64,000 nucleotides of DNA from Chitinophaga sp. H8 (GTDB lineage: Bacteria; Bacteroidota; Bacteroidia; Chitinophagales; Chitinophagaceae), in assembly GCF_040567655.1 (NCBI RefSeq), contig NZ_JBEXAC010000002.1, positions 1,922,001-1,986,000 on the forward strand. The letters run 5' to 3'. Both the position numbers and the translations under genes were made by a program. The notes under the pieces were generated by a model. That model made no database searches, was not told where the DNA came from, and saw only the letters and a program-made list of their open reading frames with translations. Below, piece after piece: positions 16,288 to 23,773 of this stretch (position 1 is the first letter of the stretch; each line of letters opens with the position of its first letter).

Positions 16288-17121
16288 ATGAAAACGATCT
16301 TATTACCTACAGATTTTTCGGATACGGCATATCATGCTGCAGAATATGCCTGTATGCTTACGCGTCAGTTTGGTGCCAAACGGTTGATTTTGTTTCATGC
16401 GTACCAGACGCTGGTAAGTATTGCAGATGTACCGGGAGCGATTCCACTGAATGGAGATGAATTGCGTCAGAACAGTGAAGCGGAGCTGTTGAAGCTGTAT
16501 CATTTACTAAAGCCGCTGGCAGATTCTCAGACTGAGATCTCTTACCTGGCAGAAGAAGCCGGAGTACCACTTTCTTTTAATGCCATGGCAGAGCGGCTGG
16601 GTGTTGATCTTATTGTAATGGGGATTACCGGCAAAAGCAAGATCGAGCAGCAGCTGATAGGGAGTAATGCCATTCACGTAGCGAAGGAAAGTAATTTCCC
16701 GGTAATCATTGTACCACCCTCCGCCGCGTTGGAAAATGTACAGCGTATCGTATTTGCCTGCGACCTGAAAAAGATTGCCGGGACAACTGCTATACCCCGT
16801 CTTAAAAAGGTATTGGATGCTTTTCATGCCAAGGTGCTGGTATTAAATGTAGACCATAAGGAAAAGAATTTCCGTCCGGAAACCGCCATTGAGCTGAAAG
16901 AGCTATATGAAGCGCTGGAAGGTTACGGCGCGGAATTTAACTATACCGACAATGCTGATGCAGCTACCGGGATCATGGAATTTGCCCGGCAGGAAGATGC
17001 TTCCCTGATCATTACCATTCCTAAGAACTATGGTTTTTTTGAGGGGTTATTCCGCAGCAGTACTACCAAAAAGCTGGCGTATCAAACCAATGTACCCTTA
17101 TTACTATTGCATGAGGCATAG
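16288..17121 (+). CDS. Universal stress protein with two USP domains
   Basis: A 277-residue tandem USP protein. Domain 1 (about 1-145) starts with KTILLPTDFSDTAYHAAEYA and has the ATP-binding signature G-x2-G-x9-GS (GITGKSKIEQQLIGS, about 112-126) followed by FPVIIVPP. Domain 2 (about 150-277) begins with RIVFACDLK but has a weaker nucleotide motif (GLFRSSTTKKLAYQ). USPs accumulate under starvation or oxidative stress. It is a monocistronic-looking gene with divergent cvfB upstream. Confidence 0.94.
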   Translation: MKTILLPTDFSDTAYHAAEYACMLTRQFGAKRLILFHAYQTLVSIADVPGAIPLNGDELRQNSEAELLKLYHLLKPLADSQTEISYLAEEAGVPLSFNAMAERLGVDLIVMGITGKSKIEQQLIGSNAIHVAKESNFPVIIVPPSAALENVQRIVFACDLKKIAGTTAIPRLKKVLDAFHAKVLVLNVDHKEKNFRPETAIELKELYEALEGYGAEFNYTDNADAATGIMEFARQEDASLIITIPKNYGFFEGLFRSSTTKKLAYQTNVPLLLLHEA

Positions 17122-17168
17122 CGTTTAAACGCGGGTACTACCGTATCTTTGTATCTCAAATTCGTTAC

Positions 17169-17921
17169 ATGACACAGAAAGAGCAGGATAAGCAGGAGAT
17201 GGCTGAGATCCGGGACATTGTTAACAAGTATGGCTGGTTCGTAGGTTTTTTTGATGCGGATACCGCTACGCCGTCTTTTGGTTATACCATCGGACTATGG
17301 GAAAAATATAAACACCCGGAGATCATTACATTTGGCCTGCCGGTAGAGGTGATTCAGGAAATTTTAAATGCAGCGGCTGCCAAAGTAAAAGAGGGGCATC
17401 CCCTGGTGTTGGACCAGGATGATTATGATATTCTGGAAGAACTGCCGGTAAGGTTCCGTACTGTGTATGCAGATAATGTGGAAGACTATATGGGATATGC
17501 CCAACGGTATTATAATGGCAAATCATTTCCGGCCGTACAGCTTTTCTGGACAGATGGTGCGCAGCATTATCCCTGGGATAAAGCCTGTGATGAGGCCATT
17601 GCCTTCAGCCAGCCTTTGCTGGATCAAAAGCTGGACTTTAAGTTTTTTGAGCCCCGTCATGTGGCCACCTTTACTTCCCGCCAGATAGTGAAAGACAAAC
17701 AGCCGGTATTATACGTATATCATGATGAGGAGGACGGCGCCTGGCAGTTTTTGCCTGGTACAGCCGTGGCAGAGGAAGATATTATGATGGTATCTCTGGA
17801 AGAAATGGTGCAGCTGGATCCTACTTTGAATGAGTTGTTTAATCTGCCCATGGGAGAAATTGCGGTCCGCAGGTTTGCCGGCGACAAATGGGAGCGGATG
17901 GAAGCCGGTGAGGAGGAGTAG
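17169..17921 (+). CDS. DUF4262 domain protein
   Basis: A 250-residue cytoplasmic acidic protein. The N-terminal half (about 10-150) fits DUF4262: YGWFVGFFDADTATPSFGYT then IGLWEKYKHPEIITFGLP, ending in the WTDGAQHYPWD-like motif (about 125-136). The C-terminal part (about 180-250) is acidic and variable. The biochemical role of DUF4262 is not established. A TATCTTTG -7 box at 17144-17151 lies 17 bp before the ATG. Confidence 0.88.
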   Translation: MTQKEQDKQEMAEIRDIVNKYGWFVGFFDADTATPSFGYTIGLWEKYKHPEIITFGLPVEVIQEILNAAAAKVKEGHPLVLDQDDYDILEELPVRFRTVYADNVEDYMGYAQRYYNGKSFPAVQLFWTDGAQHYPWDKACDEAIAFSQPLLDQKLDFKFFEPRHVATFTSRQIVKDKQPVLYVYHDEEDGAWQFLPGTAVAEEDIMMVSLEEMVQLDPTLNELFNLPMGEIAVRRFAGDKWERMEAGEEE

Positions 17922-17956
17922 GGATTGTTGTAAAGAGAAGCATTACCAAGTTATCG

Positions 17957-17980
17957 TTTATAAATCATCATTTATAAATC
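17957..17980 (+). repeat. Direct repeat TTTATAAATC x2 before the DUF2147 gene
   Basis: TTTATAAATC occurs at 17957-17966 and 17971-17980, spaced 14 bp start to start, ending 7 bp before the ATG at 17988. Each copy contains the palindrome TTTATAAA. It may be an operator or simply an AT-rich promoter. Confidence 0.4.
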
Positions 17981-17987
17981 TTTTATC

Positions 17988-18425
17988 ATGAACAAGCTTT
18001 TTTTTACAGCCGCTATGCCACTCCTGTTATCCCTTGGCGCTTTTGCCCAGCAAGCTGATGCACTCACCGGTACCTGGCTCACCAAGAGTAAAAACCCTGC
18101 CCGGGTACAGGTATATAAGCAGGGAGATAAGTACTTTGGAAAAATCATCTGGTTACAGGATCCGCAGAAAGATGGGAAGGAGGCAACTGACGAAAAGAAC
18201 CCGGATATAGCTGCCAGAAGCCGGAAAGTAATCGGTATGGTGATCCTGAAAGATGCAAAGTTTAACGGAGATGATGCCTGGAAAGATGGCACTATTTACG
18301 ATCCGGAAAGCGGTAAAACGTACAGTTGCAATATATCGCTGGATGGGAAAAATACACTGAAACTAAGAGGTTATATCGGGGTTTCCCTATTGGGCCGCAT
18401 CGAAAAATGGACCCGGATGAATTAG
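17988..18425 (+). CDS. DUF2147 family exported protein
   Basis: A 145-residue protein with a cleavable signal peptide (about 1-20, ending GAFAQ) and a lipocalin-like DUF2147 domain. The domain shows the usual GTWLTKSKNPARVQVYKQGD opening, the DGTIYDPESGKTYSCNISL core (about 98-116) and the ending LRGYIGVSLLGRIEKWTR. Function is unknown; the family is periplasmic or secreted. A strong terminator follows, shared with the convergent gene. Confidence 0.92.
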   Translation: MNKLFFTAAMPLLLSLGAFAQQADALTGTWLTKSKNPARVQVYKQGDKYFGKIIWLQDPQKDGKEATDEKNPDIAARSRKVIGMVILKDAKFNGDDAWKDGTIYDPESGKTYSCNISLDGKNTLKLRGYIGVSLLGRIEKWTRMN

Positions 18426-18444
18426 CCAGTAAAGGCGGGATAAG

Positions 18445-18480
18445 AAAAGAGGGCATCTCAAAAAAGAGGTGCCCTCTTTT
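18445..18480. terminator. Strong bidirectional terminator
   Basis: A 15-bp stem (18445-18459 with 18466-18480, a single G-T pair) encloses an A6 loop. It is flanked by AAAA and TTTT within the stem ends, so it works for either strand. It sits between the convergent DUF2147 and metzincin genes. Confidence 0.9.
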
Positions 18481-18484
18481 CATT

Positions 18485-19645
18485 TTACTTGAAAAAAGGG
18501 CTTGCCTGTAGGATATTTTTATCTTCTTGTTGCAGGATACAGTTAGGGTAAATTGTATAGCCTGTCCACATGATGGCCTGTGGATTCTGATTATCCGGAT
18601 GAGGTAGGCCAAATGCATGACCCAGCTCATGACCACCCCCACCAATCCAGCGATTAGGATCCAGGTTTTCCGGGTTGATCCCCAGCAATCCATCCAGGTC
18701 CTGATCGCCCATGGCACAAAAGCCTGTTGCACCGGCCCCGCCGCCCGGCGCGGCTACATAAACAAAGTAGGTGTACCTGGTAGTATTGAACGCATTACCC
18801 AATAAAGCCTGCATTTCATAAAGCGTATTGGAATAGCCATAAAACCGGGGATCTGATCCACTAAAATCTCCGTTGTGGCTATTGTACCAGACTTTATCAT
18901 GTTGTCCTCTCAGGGTATCTACTATCAATGGATTTAAGGTAAACGTTTTATTGCCCAGCTGTGTTTTGTACCAGGTATGCAGGTTTTGCACACAGGCTTT
19001 GAGGATATTATAATATTTCGGATTATACGGCTGGTCCCTGGGTGTAATCAGGTACACCACTACGGATTTGTCAATCGGGCTGATCATCACCGGTTTGGTG
19101 ATACTGTCTTTTCCCGCATCATTGGAAACGACCAGTTTTACCTGGTAGATTTTATTCAATGGATAGCTGTATTGTGTATGAAGGGTGGTGGCTGTTTGTC
19201 CGTTTTCCAGGAACCATTGATAAGTATCCGCCCCTTCGGAGGTATTAGTAAAATTTACCTGGCAGGGGAATTGGCCTTCATTCACGAGGGTAAAATCAAA
19301 TCCTGCTTTAGGTTTATTCTGGACGATTGTCACTGCCTGGGTAGTGCTGTCTTTTCCACCCGCATTGCTGACTACTAATTTTACCTGGTAGGTACCTGCT
19401 TTGGTAAAAGTGTGTTCAACGGCAATGCCTGCAGTAGTTTGCCCATCACCAAAATACCATTGCAGGGAGCTGGCGTTTTTTGAATTACTGGTGAATATTA
19501 CTTTGGCAGGCAGGAATCCTGCCTGTTGAATATTATACGTAAAACCAGCCATGGGCTTTTCCGGGGGGCTGGAATCGCTTTTCTTACAGGCAGTATATCC
19601 AAGTGCCAGACAGCAGAACAGGTACAGGTGTTTTTTCGGGTGCAT
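18485..19645 (-). CDS. PKD-domain lipoprotein with metzincin-like zinc protease domain
   Basis: A 386-residue lipoprotein (lipobox cysteine at about 20, LGYTACKKSD). Two PKD-like beta-sandwich domains span about 30-108 and 112-192, each with the AGFxY, WYFGDGQTT / WFLENGQTA and YQVKLVVSN patterns. The C-terminal domain (about 195-386) carries the zinc-binding motif HELGHAFGLPH with H339, E340, H343 and H349, and a candidate Met-turn at AIMWTGY near 359. This HExxHxxGxxH layout defines metzincins. It is probably exposed on the cell surface and cleaves an extracellular protein. No inhibitor or partner gene is adjacent; the next gene upstream is another lipoprotein. Confidence 0.85.
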   Translation of the reverse strand: MHPKKHLYLFCCLALGYTACKKSDSSPPEKPMAGFTYNIQQAGFLPAKVIFTSNSKNASSLQWYFGDGQTTAGIAVEHTFTKAGTYQVKLVVSNAGGKDSTTQAVTIVQNKPKAGFDFTLVNEGQFPCQVNFTNTSEGADTYQWFLENGQTATTLHTQYSYPLNKIYQVKLVVSNDAGKDSITKPVMISPIDKSVVVYLITPRDQPYNPKYYNILKACVQNLHTWYKTQLGNKTFTLNPLIVDTLRGQHDKVWYNSHNGDFSGSDPRFYGYSNTLYEMQALLGNAFNTTRYTYFVYVAAPGGGAGATGFCAMGDQDLDGLLGINPENLDPNRWIGGGGHELGHAFGLPHPDNQNPQAIMWTGYTIYPNCILQQEDKNILQASPFFK

Positions 19646-19670
19646 ATATTTCAGGCTTAATCATTATGGG

Positions 19671-20936
19671 TTAATAGATCAGTTTGGCATTCATCGAAAC
19701 GGATACCACACAGGGCAGCGATAGCGGTGTTCTGGTAAAAGTCAGGGTACCGCTGATATTGTTGCCGTTAATACCTCCTACAAAAACAGCGTTGTTCCTG
19801 GGGAAGCCAGCAGCATCCTGTGTGAAGTTGATGGTAATCGTGGGGCCATTTACGGTAGCATTCTTTAAAAAATAAAGGTGCCGTTGTTTAGCCGCAACAG
19901 GATCGCCTGGCAGACAGCCTTTTTCTATGGTTTCTGTCATGGTTGCCCCAAGGTTGGCCGCCGTGATGGTTTGTGTCTGTTTGTCCAGTGTTACCTCAAG
20001 TGCATAATAAGTATAGGTAACGGTGTAGTTGCAATAGGGTTTGCCACCAAATGCGATCACGCCGGAGGTGCCCCTGGTACCCAGGTAATGAGCTGTTTTT
20101 TTGAGCGGGCTGCCTTCCAGTTGTTCTGAGGGGCTTAAAGGACTGCCTGCAGGTGGCGCAGATACATCTGCCGCATGTGCGTTGGTATTTGATAAGGCCA
20201 TCATCGCACCTACCGTAGCGCCTATTTTACATCCCATGGCTACCCCGGCAGGGTTGAGGGTGGTAGCACCCAGCAGGCAGCCAGCGGCGGTAGTCACCGC
20301 AAATATGGCCCCATTCACACCCACCAGCCCGGCTACGGCAGCTACAAATTTTACCGTATAGGCATCCACATTGGAAGCGGTAGACTGGATAAACAACAAG
20401 GACAGCAGGTGTCCTACCCCTGCTCCCATTGCAGCATAACTGGTGCGGTCGGATACCTTAAACTCAGGTTTGTTGTCTACCACATACCGCTCCAGCAGTT
20501 TGGAGCTATCCGTGGAAAAGTCGTAGTAGAGCACATTCACGATCGTTTTGCCTATGGTGTCATAATCAAAGGTGAGCATCCCATTTACCTTCTTGCCGCC
20601 TTTGGTGCGGAAAAGTGTGGTAACCCGCATCTGGTTATCAAAAATAAGGTTGATGGCAGTGTCTGCATTGGCAGCGTCGTTGATCACCATTTCAGTGATC
20701 TTGTCGGGATTGCCTGTTGCATCAAAAGTACCATAACAATGTGTTTTTAGCTTCAGGTCTTCACTGGTATAAACAGCCTGCAGGGCATTCGTTTTATTGG
20801 CCAGCGAAGCATTGCTGATAACCTGGAGGGAGCCCTGGGTGGCAGGCTGGGTATCGCCGCCGGAACTGCTTTTTTTACAATAGAAACTGATAAGGCACAA
20901 TAATGCCAGGATGGAGATAAATCTGAACTGTTTCAT
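19671..20936 (-). CDS. Lipoprotein with central glycine-zipper-like region, function unknown
   Basis: A 421-residue protein starting with a lipoprotein signal (cysteine at about 20, LISFYCKKSS). The N-terminal 150 residues are beta-rich. A central hydrophobic, small-residue-rich segment follows (about 165-250, alternating Ala/Gly/Thr, e.g. GCLLGATTLNPAGVAMGCKI, then GATVGAMMAL), which looks like a glycine-zipper membrane hairpin. The C-terminal 170 residues are again beta-rich. I do not recognise the family. It lies 25 bp upstream of the metzincin gene on the same strand, so the two are probably cotranscribed. Confidence 0.75.
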   Translation of the reverse strand: MKQFRFISILALLCLISFYCKKSSSGGDTQPATQGSLQVISNASLANKTNALQAVYTSEDLKLKTHCYGTFDATGNPDKITEMVINDAANADTAINLIFDNQMRVTTLFRTKGGKKVNGMLTFDYDTIGKTIVNVLYYDFSTDSSKLLERYVVDNKPEFKVSDRTSYAAMGAGVGHLLSLLFIQSTASNVDAYTVKFVAAVAGLVGVNGAIFAVTTAAGCLLGATTLNPAGVAMGCKIGATVGAMMALSNTNAHAADVSAPPAGSPLSPSEQLEGSPLKKTAHYLGTRGTSGVIAFGGKPYCNYTVTYTYYALEVTLDKQTQTITAANLGATMTETIEKGCLPGDPVAAKQRHLYFLKNATVNGPTITINFTQDAAGFPRNNAVFVGGINGNNISGTLTFTRTPLSLPCVVSVSMNAKLIY

Positions 20937-21039
20937 AGCATATGATGATTATGGGAGGATGGTTATAACCGCCGGCAGTAGCCGGTGGCTGTCACATGAT
21001 ATTATGCCGCAAATATAATTACCTTTATTCCCGGACATT

Positions 21040-21057
21040 ATACCAAGATCTAGGTAT
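21040..21057. promoter_or_regulatory. Near-perfect 18-bp palindrome, candidate operator of the kinase-regulator pair
   Basis: ATACC-A-AGATCT-A-GGTAT is symmetric except for the two single spacer bases. Read as TACCAAG-AT-CTAGGTA it has the 7-2-7 spacing known for NarL-family sites. It lies 37 bp before the sensor kinase ATG, whose partner is a NarL-type regulator, so autoregulation is plausible. Confidence 0.6.
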
Positions 21058-21093
21058 TTTTATTCTGTACTGCAATGTGCATTTTGTGAATAC

Positions 21094-23043
21094 ATGAAGC
21101 ATTCTCCCCCATACCTGCTTTATACCGGGTTGTTCATGCTGATGCTTACCGGAATATTGTCCGCTGCAAAAACAGTGGCACAATCTTACCAGCCGGTACT
21201 CACCATTCATGAACAGAATGACGATCATCTGTCGGCATATTATACCTACTGGTTGCAACCTTCCCGTACCGTACCCGATATAGTGTCAGCAAACAATGCT
21301 TACCAGGCAGGTGCTTTCCGCCATTGGCATCTTAATAAAACCCTGAGCCTGGGGTATGCTACCAAATTTGTATGGTTAAGGGTGGAAGTAAAAGGCGCTA
21401 CTGTTTATCCTGTCCGGCTGTTATGGAGCATTTATAATTTTGCAGATACGGTGGTGTTGTACCGGGAGATAAACGGGAAACCGGAAAAGGTAAGTGAAGG
21501 TTCTTCCTGGCATATTGCCGGCAAACGCCTGTTTCCTGCCCGTGCAATGAGTATGCCATTCTGGTTGCAGCCAGGAGAGCATGCGGTATTGTATCTGTGC
21601 ATTGGTAATCTGACAGGCAATATCTATTTCCCTACTGATATTACCACCACAGAAGATTTTTTGCAATGGGAGCAAACATTTCTGTTCCAGCAAAACTGGG
21701 CCTGGCTGATTGGTTTTTATGCTTTTAGCATGTTGTTCAGCCTCATCCTCTTTGCCTTCCTCAGAGACCGGATATATTTGTGGTATTGTTTGTATGTGCT
21801 GCTGAATGCGGTATTTCTCCTGATGGAAGATGGCATCGATGCCATGGTGTTTCCGCAGTGGCTGTATAGCGCCTGCTGGATAACAGGGCAGTATAATATG
21901 ATGTTGCTGAGCTGCAGTACCGGGATTAAGATCATGCAGCTGTTCATTTCACAACGCCGGTTTAATCCGCAGCTGAACAGGCTGGGGAATTACCTGATAA
22001 TTTTCAATACCCTGTTTGTAATCGTACAGGTATCCCTGATAGCCTGGTTTTCAAAACCGGATCATTATGAGCTGATACACGGGTTGCAAAAAACCGGTGA
22101 TGCCCTGATTGTAGTGACCCTTTGTTTTGTGTTGTATTCATTGGTGAAGGGCGTGATAAAAGGAAGCCTGCAGTGCCGGTATTATAGCATTACTTTCTTT
22201 TTCTTCCTGGCAGGCTGTGCGCTTTTTCTGTTGAATCATACCGGGATTACCAACTTTAACCTGATGAAACCCAATGCACTCGCATGGGGTCTTTTCTTTG
22301 AGCTGCTTACCCTGTCTGCATTACTTACCGGAAGGTTCAGGTATACCCTGGAGAAGATCAGCAGTTTGCAATTACAGGAATTTAAGGCACAGGCAGCATT
22401 GTCCACACAGTTGATCCTGGCGCAGGATGAAGAAAGAAAACGGCTGGCGGCCGACCTGCATGATGGTATCGGCGCTAAGCTAACGGCTATTCGTTTGTTA
22501 TTGCAACGTAAGAGCGCCCGGACATTGCTGCAGGAAAATGAGGAATTAAAAACACTGGGAGCCGAGCTGGAAAATGGATTGAAAGGAGTAGCTGAGGAGT
22601 TGCGCAATATCAGTCATGAGCTGATGCCCCCGGATTTTGCAGAGAAGCGGTTAAAAGAATCCGTAGAAGAACTGGCCACCAATATCAATCTTTCTCCTGG
22701 CGTAGTGGTACGTACTTATATAGAAGCACCGCTGGACCAGCTGCCATTGGAAGTACAACTGATCCTGTTCCGTATCCTGACCGAACTGGTCAATAATATC
22801 ATCCGGCATTCGGGTGCTACGGAAGCCATGATACAGGCATTGATAGATGAAAAAAACATACAGCTGATTGCGGAAGATAATGGGAACGGGTTCAATTCCG
22901 GGACGCTGCGGCCACCCGGAATAGGTTTAAAGAATACAAAATCAAGGGTGGAATATCTTTCCGGCACCATGTATATAGATACCAATGTAGCAGGCACCGG
23001 CACTACGATCATTATTAATATCCCTAATAAATATGGCAGCTGA
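21094..23043 (+). CDS. 7TM-DISM sensor histidine kinase (NarX/LytS-like)
   Basis: A 649-residue membrane kinase. After a signal peptide (about 1-29), a periplasmic 7TMR-DISMED2-type beta domain (about 45-185) precedes a block of seven helices (about 200-415, 7TMR-DISM). Then come a coiled linker (about 418-440), a HisKA_3 domain with the phosphorylatable histidine at 456 (EERKRLAADLHDGIGAKL), and a HATPase_c domain (about 545-645; ELVNNIIRHSGATEA, EDNGNGFN, PGIGLKNTKSRVEYLSG). It senses an extracellular ligand, often a carbohydrate, and phosphorylates the regulator encoded next, whose start overlaps this gene by 11 bp. Confidence 0.95.
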   Translation: MKHSPPYLLYTGLFMLMLTGILSAAKTVAQSYQPVLTIHEQNDDHLSAYYTYWLQPSRTVPDIVSANNAYQAGAFRHWHLNKTLSLGYATKFVWLRVEVKGATVYPVRLLWSIYNFADTVVLYREINGKPEKVSEGSSWHIAGKRLFPARAMSMPFWLQPGEHAVLYLCIGNLTGNIYFPTDITTTEDFLQWEQTFLFQQNWAWLIGFYAFSMLFSLILFAFLRDRIYLWYCLYVLLNAVFLLMEDGIDAMVFPQWLYSACWITGQYNMMLLSCSTGIKIMQLFISQRRFNPQLNRLGNYLIIFNTLFVIVQVSLIAWFSKPDHYELIHGLQKTGDALIVVTLCFVLYSLVKGVIKGSLQCRYYSITFFFFLAGCALFLLNHTGITNFNLMKPNALAWGLFFELLTLSALLTGRFRYTLEKISSLQLQEFKAQAALSTQLILAQDEERKRLAADLHDGIGAKLTAIRLLLQRKSARTLLQENEELKTLGAELENGLKGVAEELRNISHELMPPDFAEKRLKESVEELATNINLSPGVVVRTYIEAPLDQLPLEVQLILFRILTELVNNIIRHSGATEAMIQALIDEKNIQLIAEDNGNGFNSGTLRPPGIGLKNTKSRVEYLSGTMYIDTNVAGTGTTIIINIPNKYGS

Positions 23044-23668
23044 AATAAATATTGTGATTGCTGATGATCACTGTATGTTGGCTAACGGGCTGGCATTATT
23101 AATTGCTGAAGAAACAGACATGGCTGTTACAGCAGTTTGTTCCAACGGAAAAACATTGATGGCCAGTTTGCGCGAACATGCCGCAGCCGTCGATGTGGTG
23201 ATCCTGGATATCAATATGCCCGAACTGGATGGGCTGACGGCATTACCCATGATCGTATCTGGCTTCCCGGATATAAAAGTACTGGTGCTAAGTATGTATA
23301 CCTCTGCAGAGATTATCCGGCGTGTACAAAAAGCAGGCGCGCAGGGCTTTTTGTATAAAGGCGCAGAAACAGCTTTGCTGATAGCTGCTGTGCGGGAAAT
23401 ACATGCCGGCGGCACTGCTTTTGAACAGGAAAAGCGTGGGCATGCAGCGGAGCTGACGGATGATGCCTTTATTAAACTTTCCACCCTTTCGCCCAGAGAA
23501 AAAGAAGTAGCCAAACTGATCCGGGATGGACAAACCACCCCCCGCATTGCCCAGCAATTATTTATTGCAGAATACACCGTCAATACTCACCGGAAAAATA
23601 TTATTCATAAACTGGGATTAAAATCTACTGCGGAGCTGATAAAATTTGCGACGGAAAATAATCTGTAA
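23033..23668 (+). CDS. NarL/FixJ-family response regulator
   Basis: A 211-residue regulator: receiver at about 5-125 with acidic D11/D12, phospho-acceptor D59 (VVILDINMPELDG) and conserved Lys near 113 (FLYKGAE), then a LuxR-type HTH at about 145-205 (LSPREKEVAKLIRDGQTTPR, TVNTHRKNIIHKLGLKS). Its start lies within the kinase gene (11-bp overlap), so the pair is translationally coupled. A candidate operator for it lies at 21040-21057. It is followed by a terminator. Confidence 0.96.
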   Translation: MAAEINIVIADDHCMLANGLALLIAEETDMAVTAVCSNGKTLMASLREHAAAVDVVILDINMPELDGLTALPMIVSGFPDIKVLVLSMYTSAEIIRRVQKAGAQGFLYKGAETALLIAAVREIHAGGTAFEQEKRGHAAELTDDAFIKLSTLSPREKEVAKLIRDGQTTPRIAQQLFIAEYTVNTHRKNIIHKLGLKSTAELIKFATENNL

Positions 23669-23717
23669 CCTGCGCTGATAGAGCTTTTGCATGCATAGTA
23701 TGTAGCACAAAAAAAAG

Positions 23718-23750
23718 GGCGCCTCAACTATTGATGAGACGCCACTTTTA
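23718..23750. terminator. Terminator between response regulator and GH92 gene
   Basis: GGCGCCTCA (23718-23726) pairs with TGAGACGCC (23735-23743) with one central mismatch. It is preceded by a run of A and followed by ACTTTTA, so it can act in both directions between the convergent genes. Confidence 0.7.
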
Positions 23751-23773
23751 ATAATGGGTTAGTAAGTATCTGA

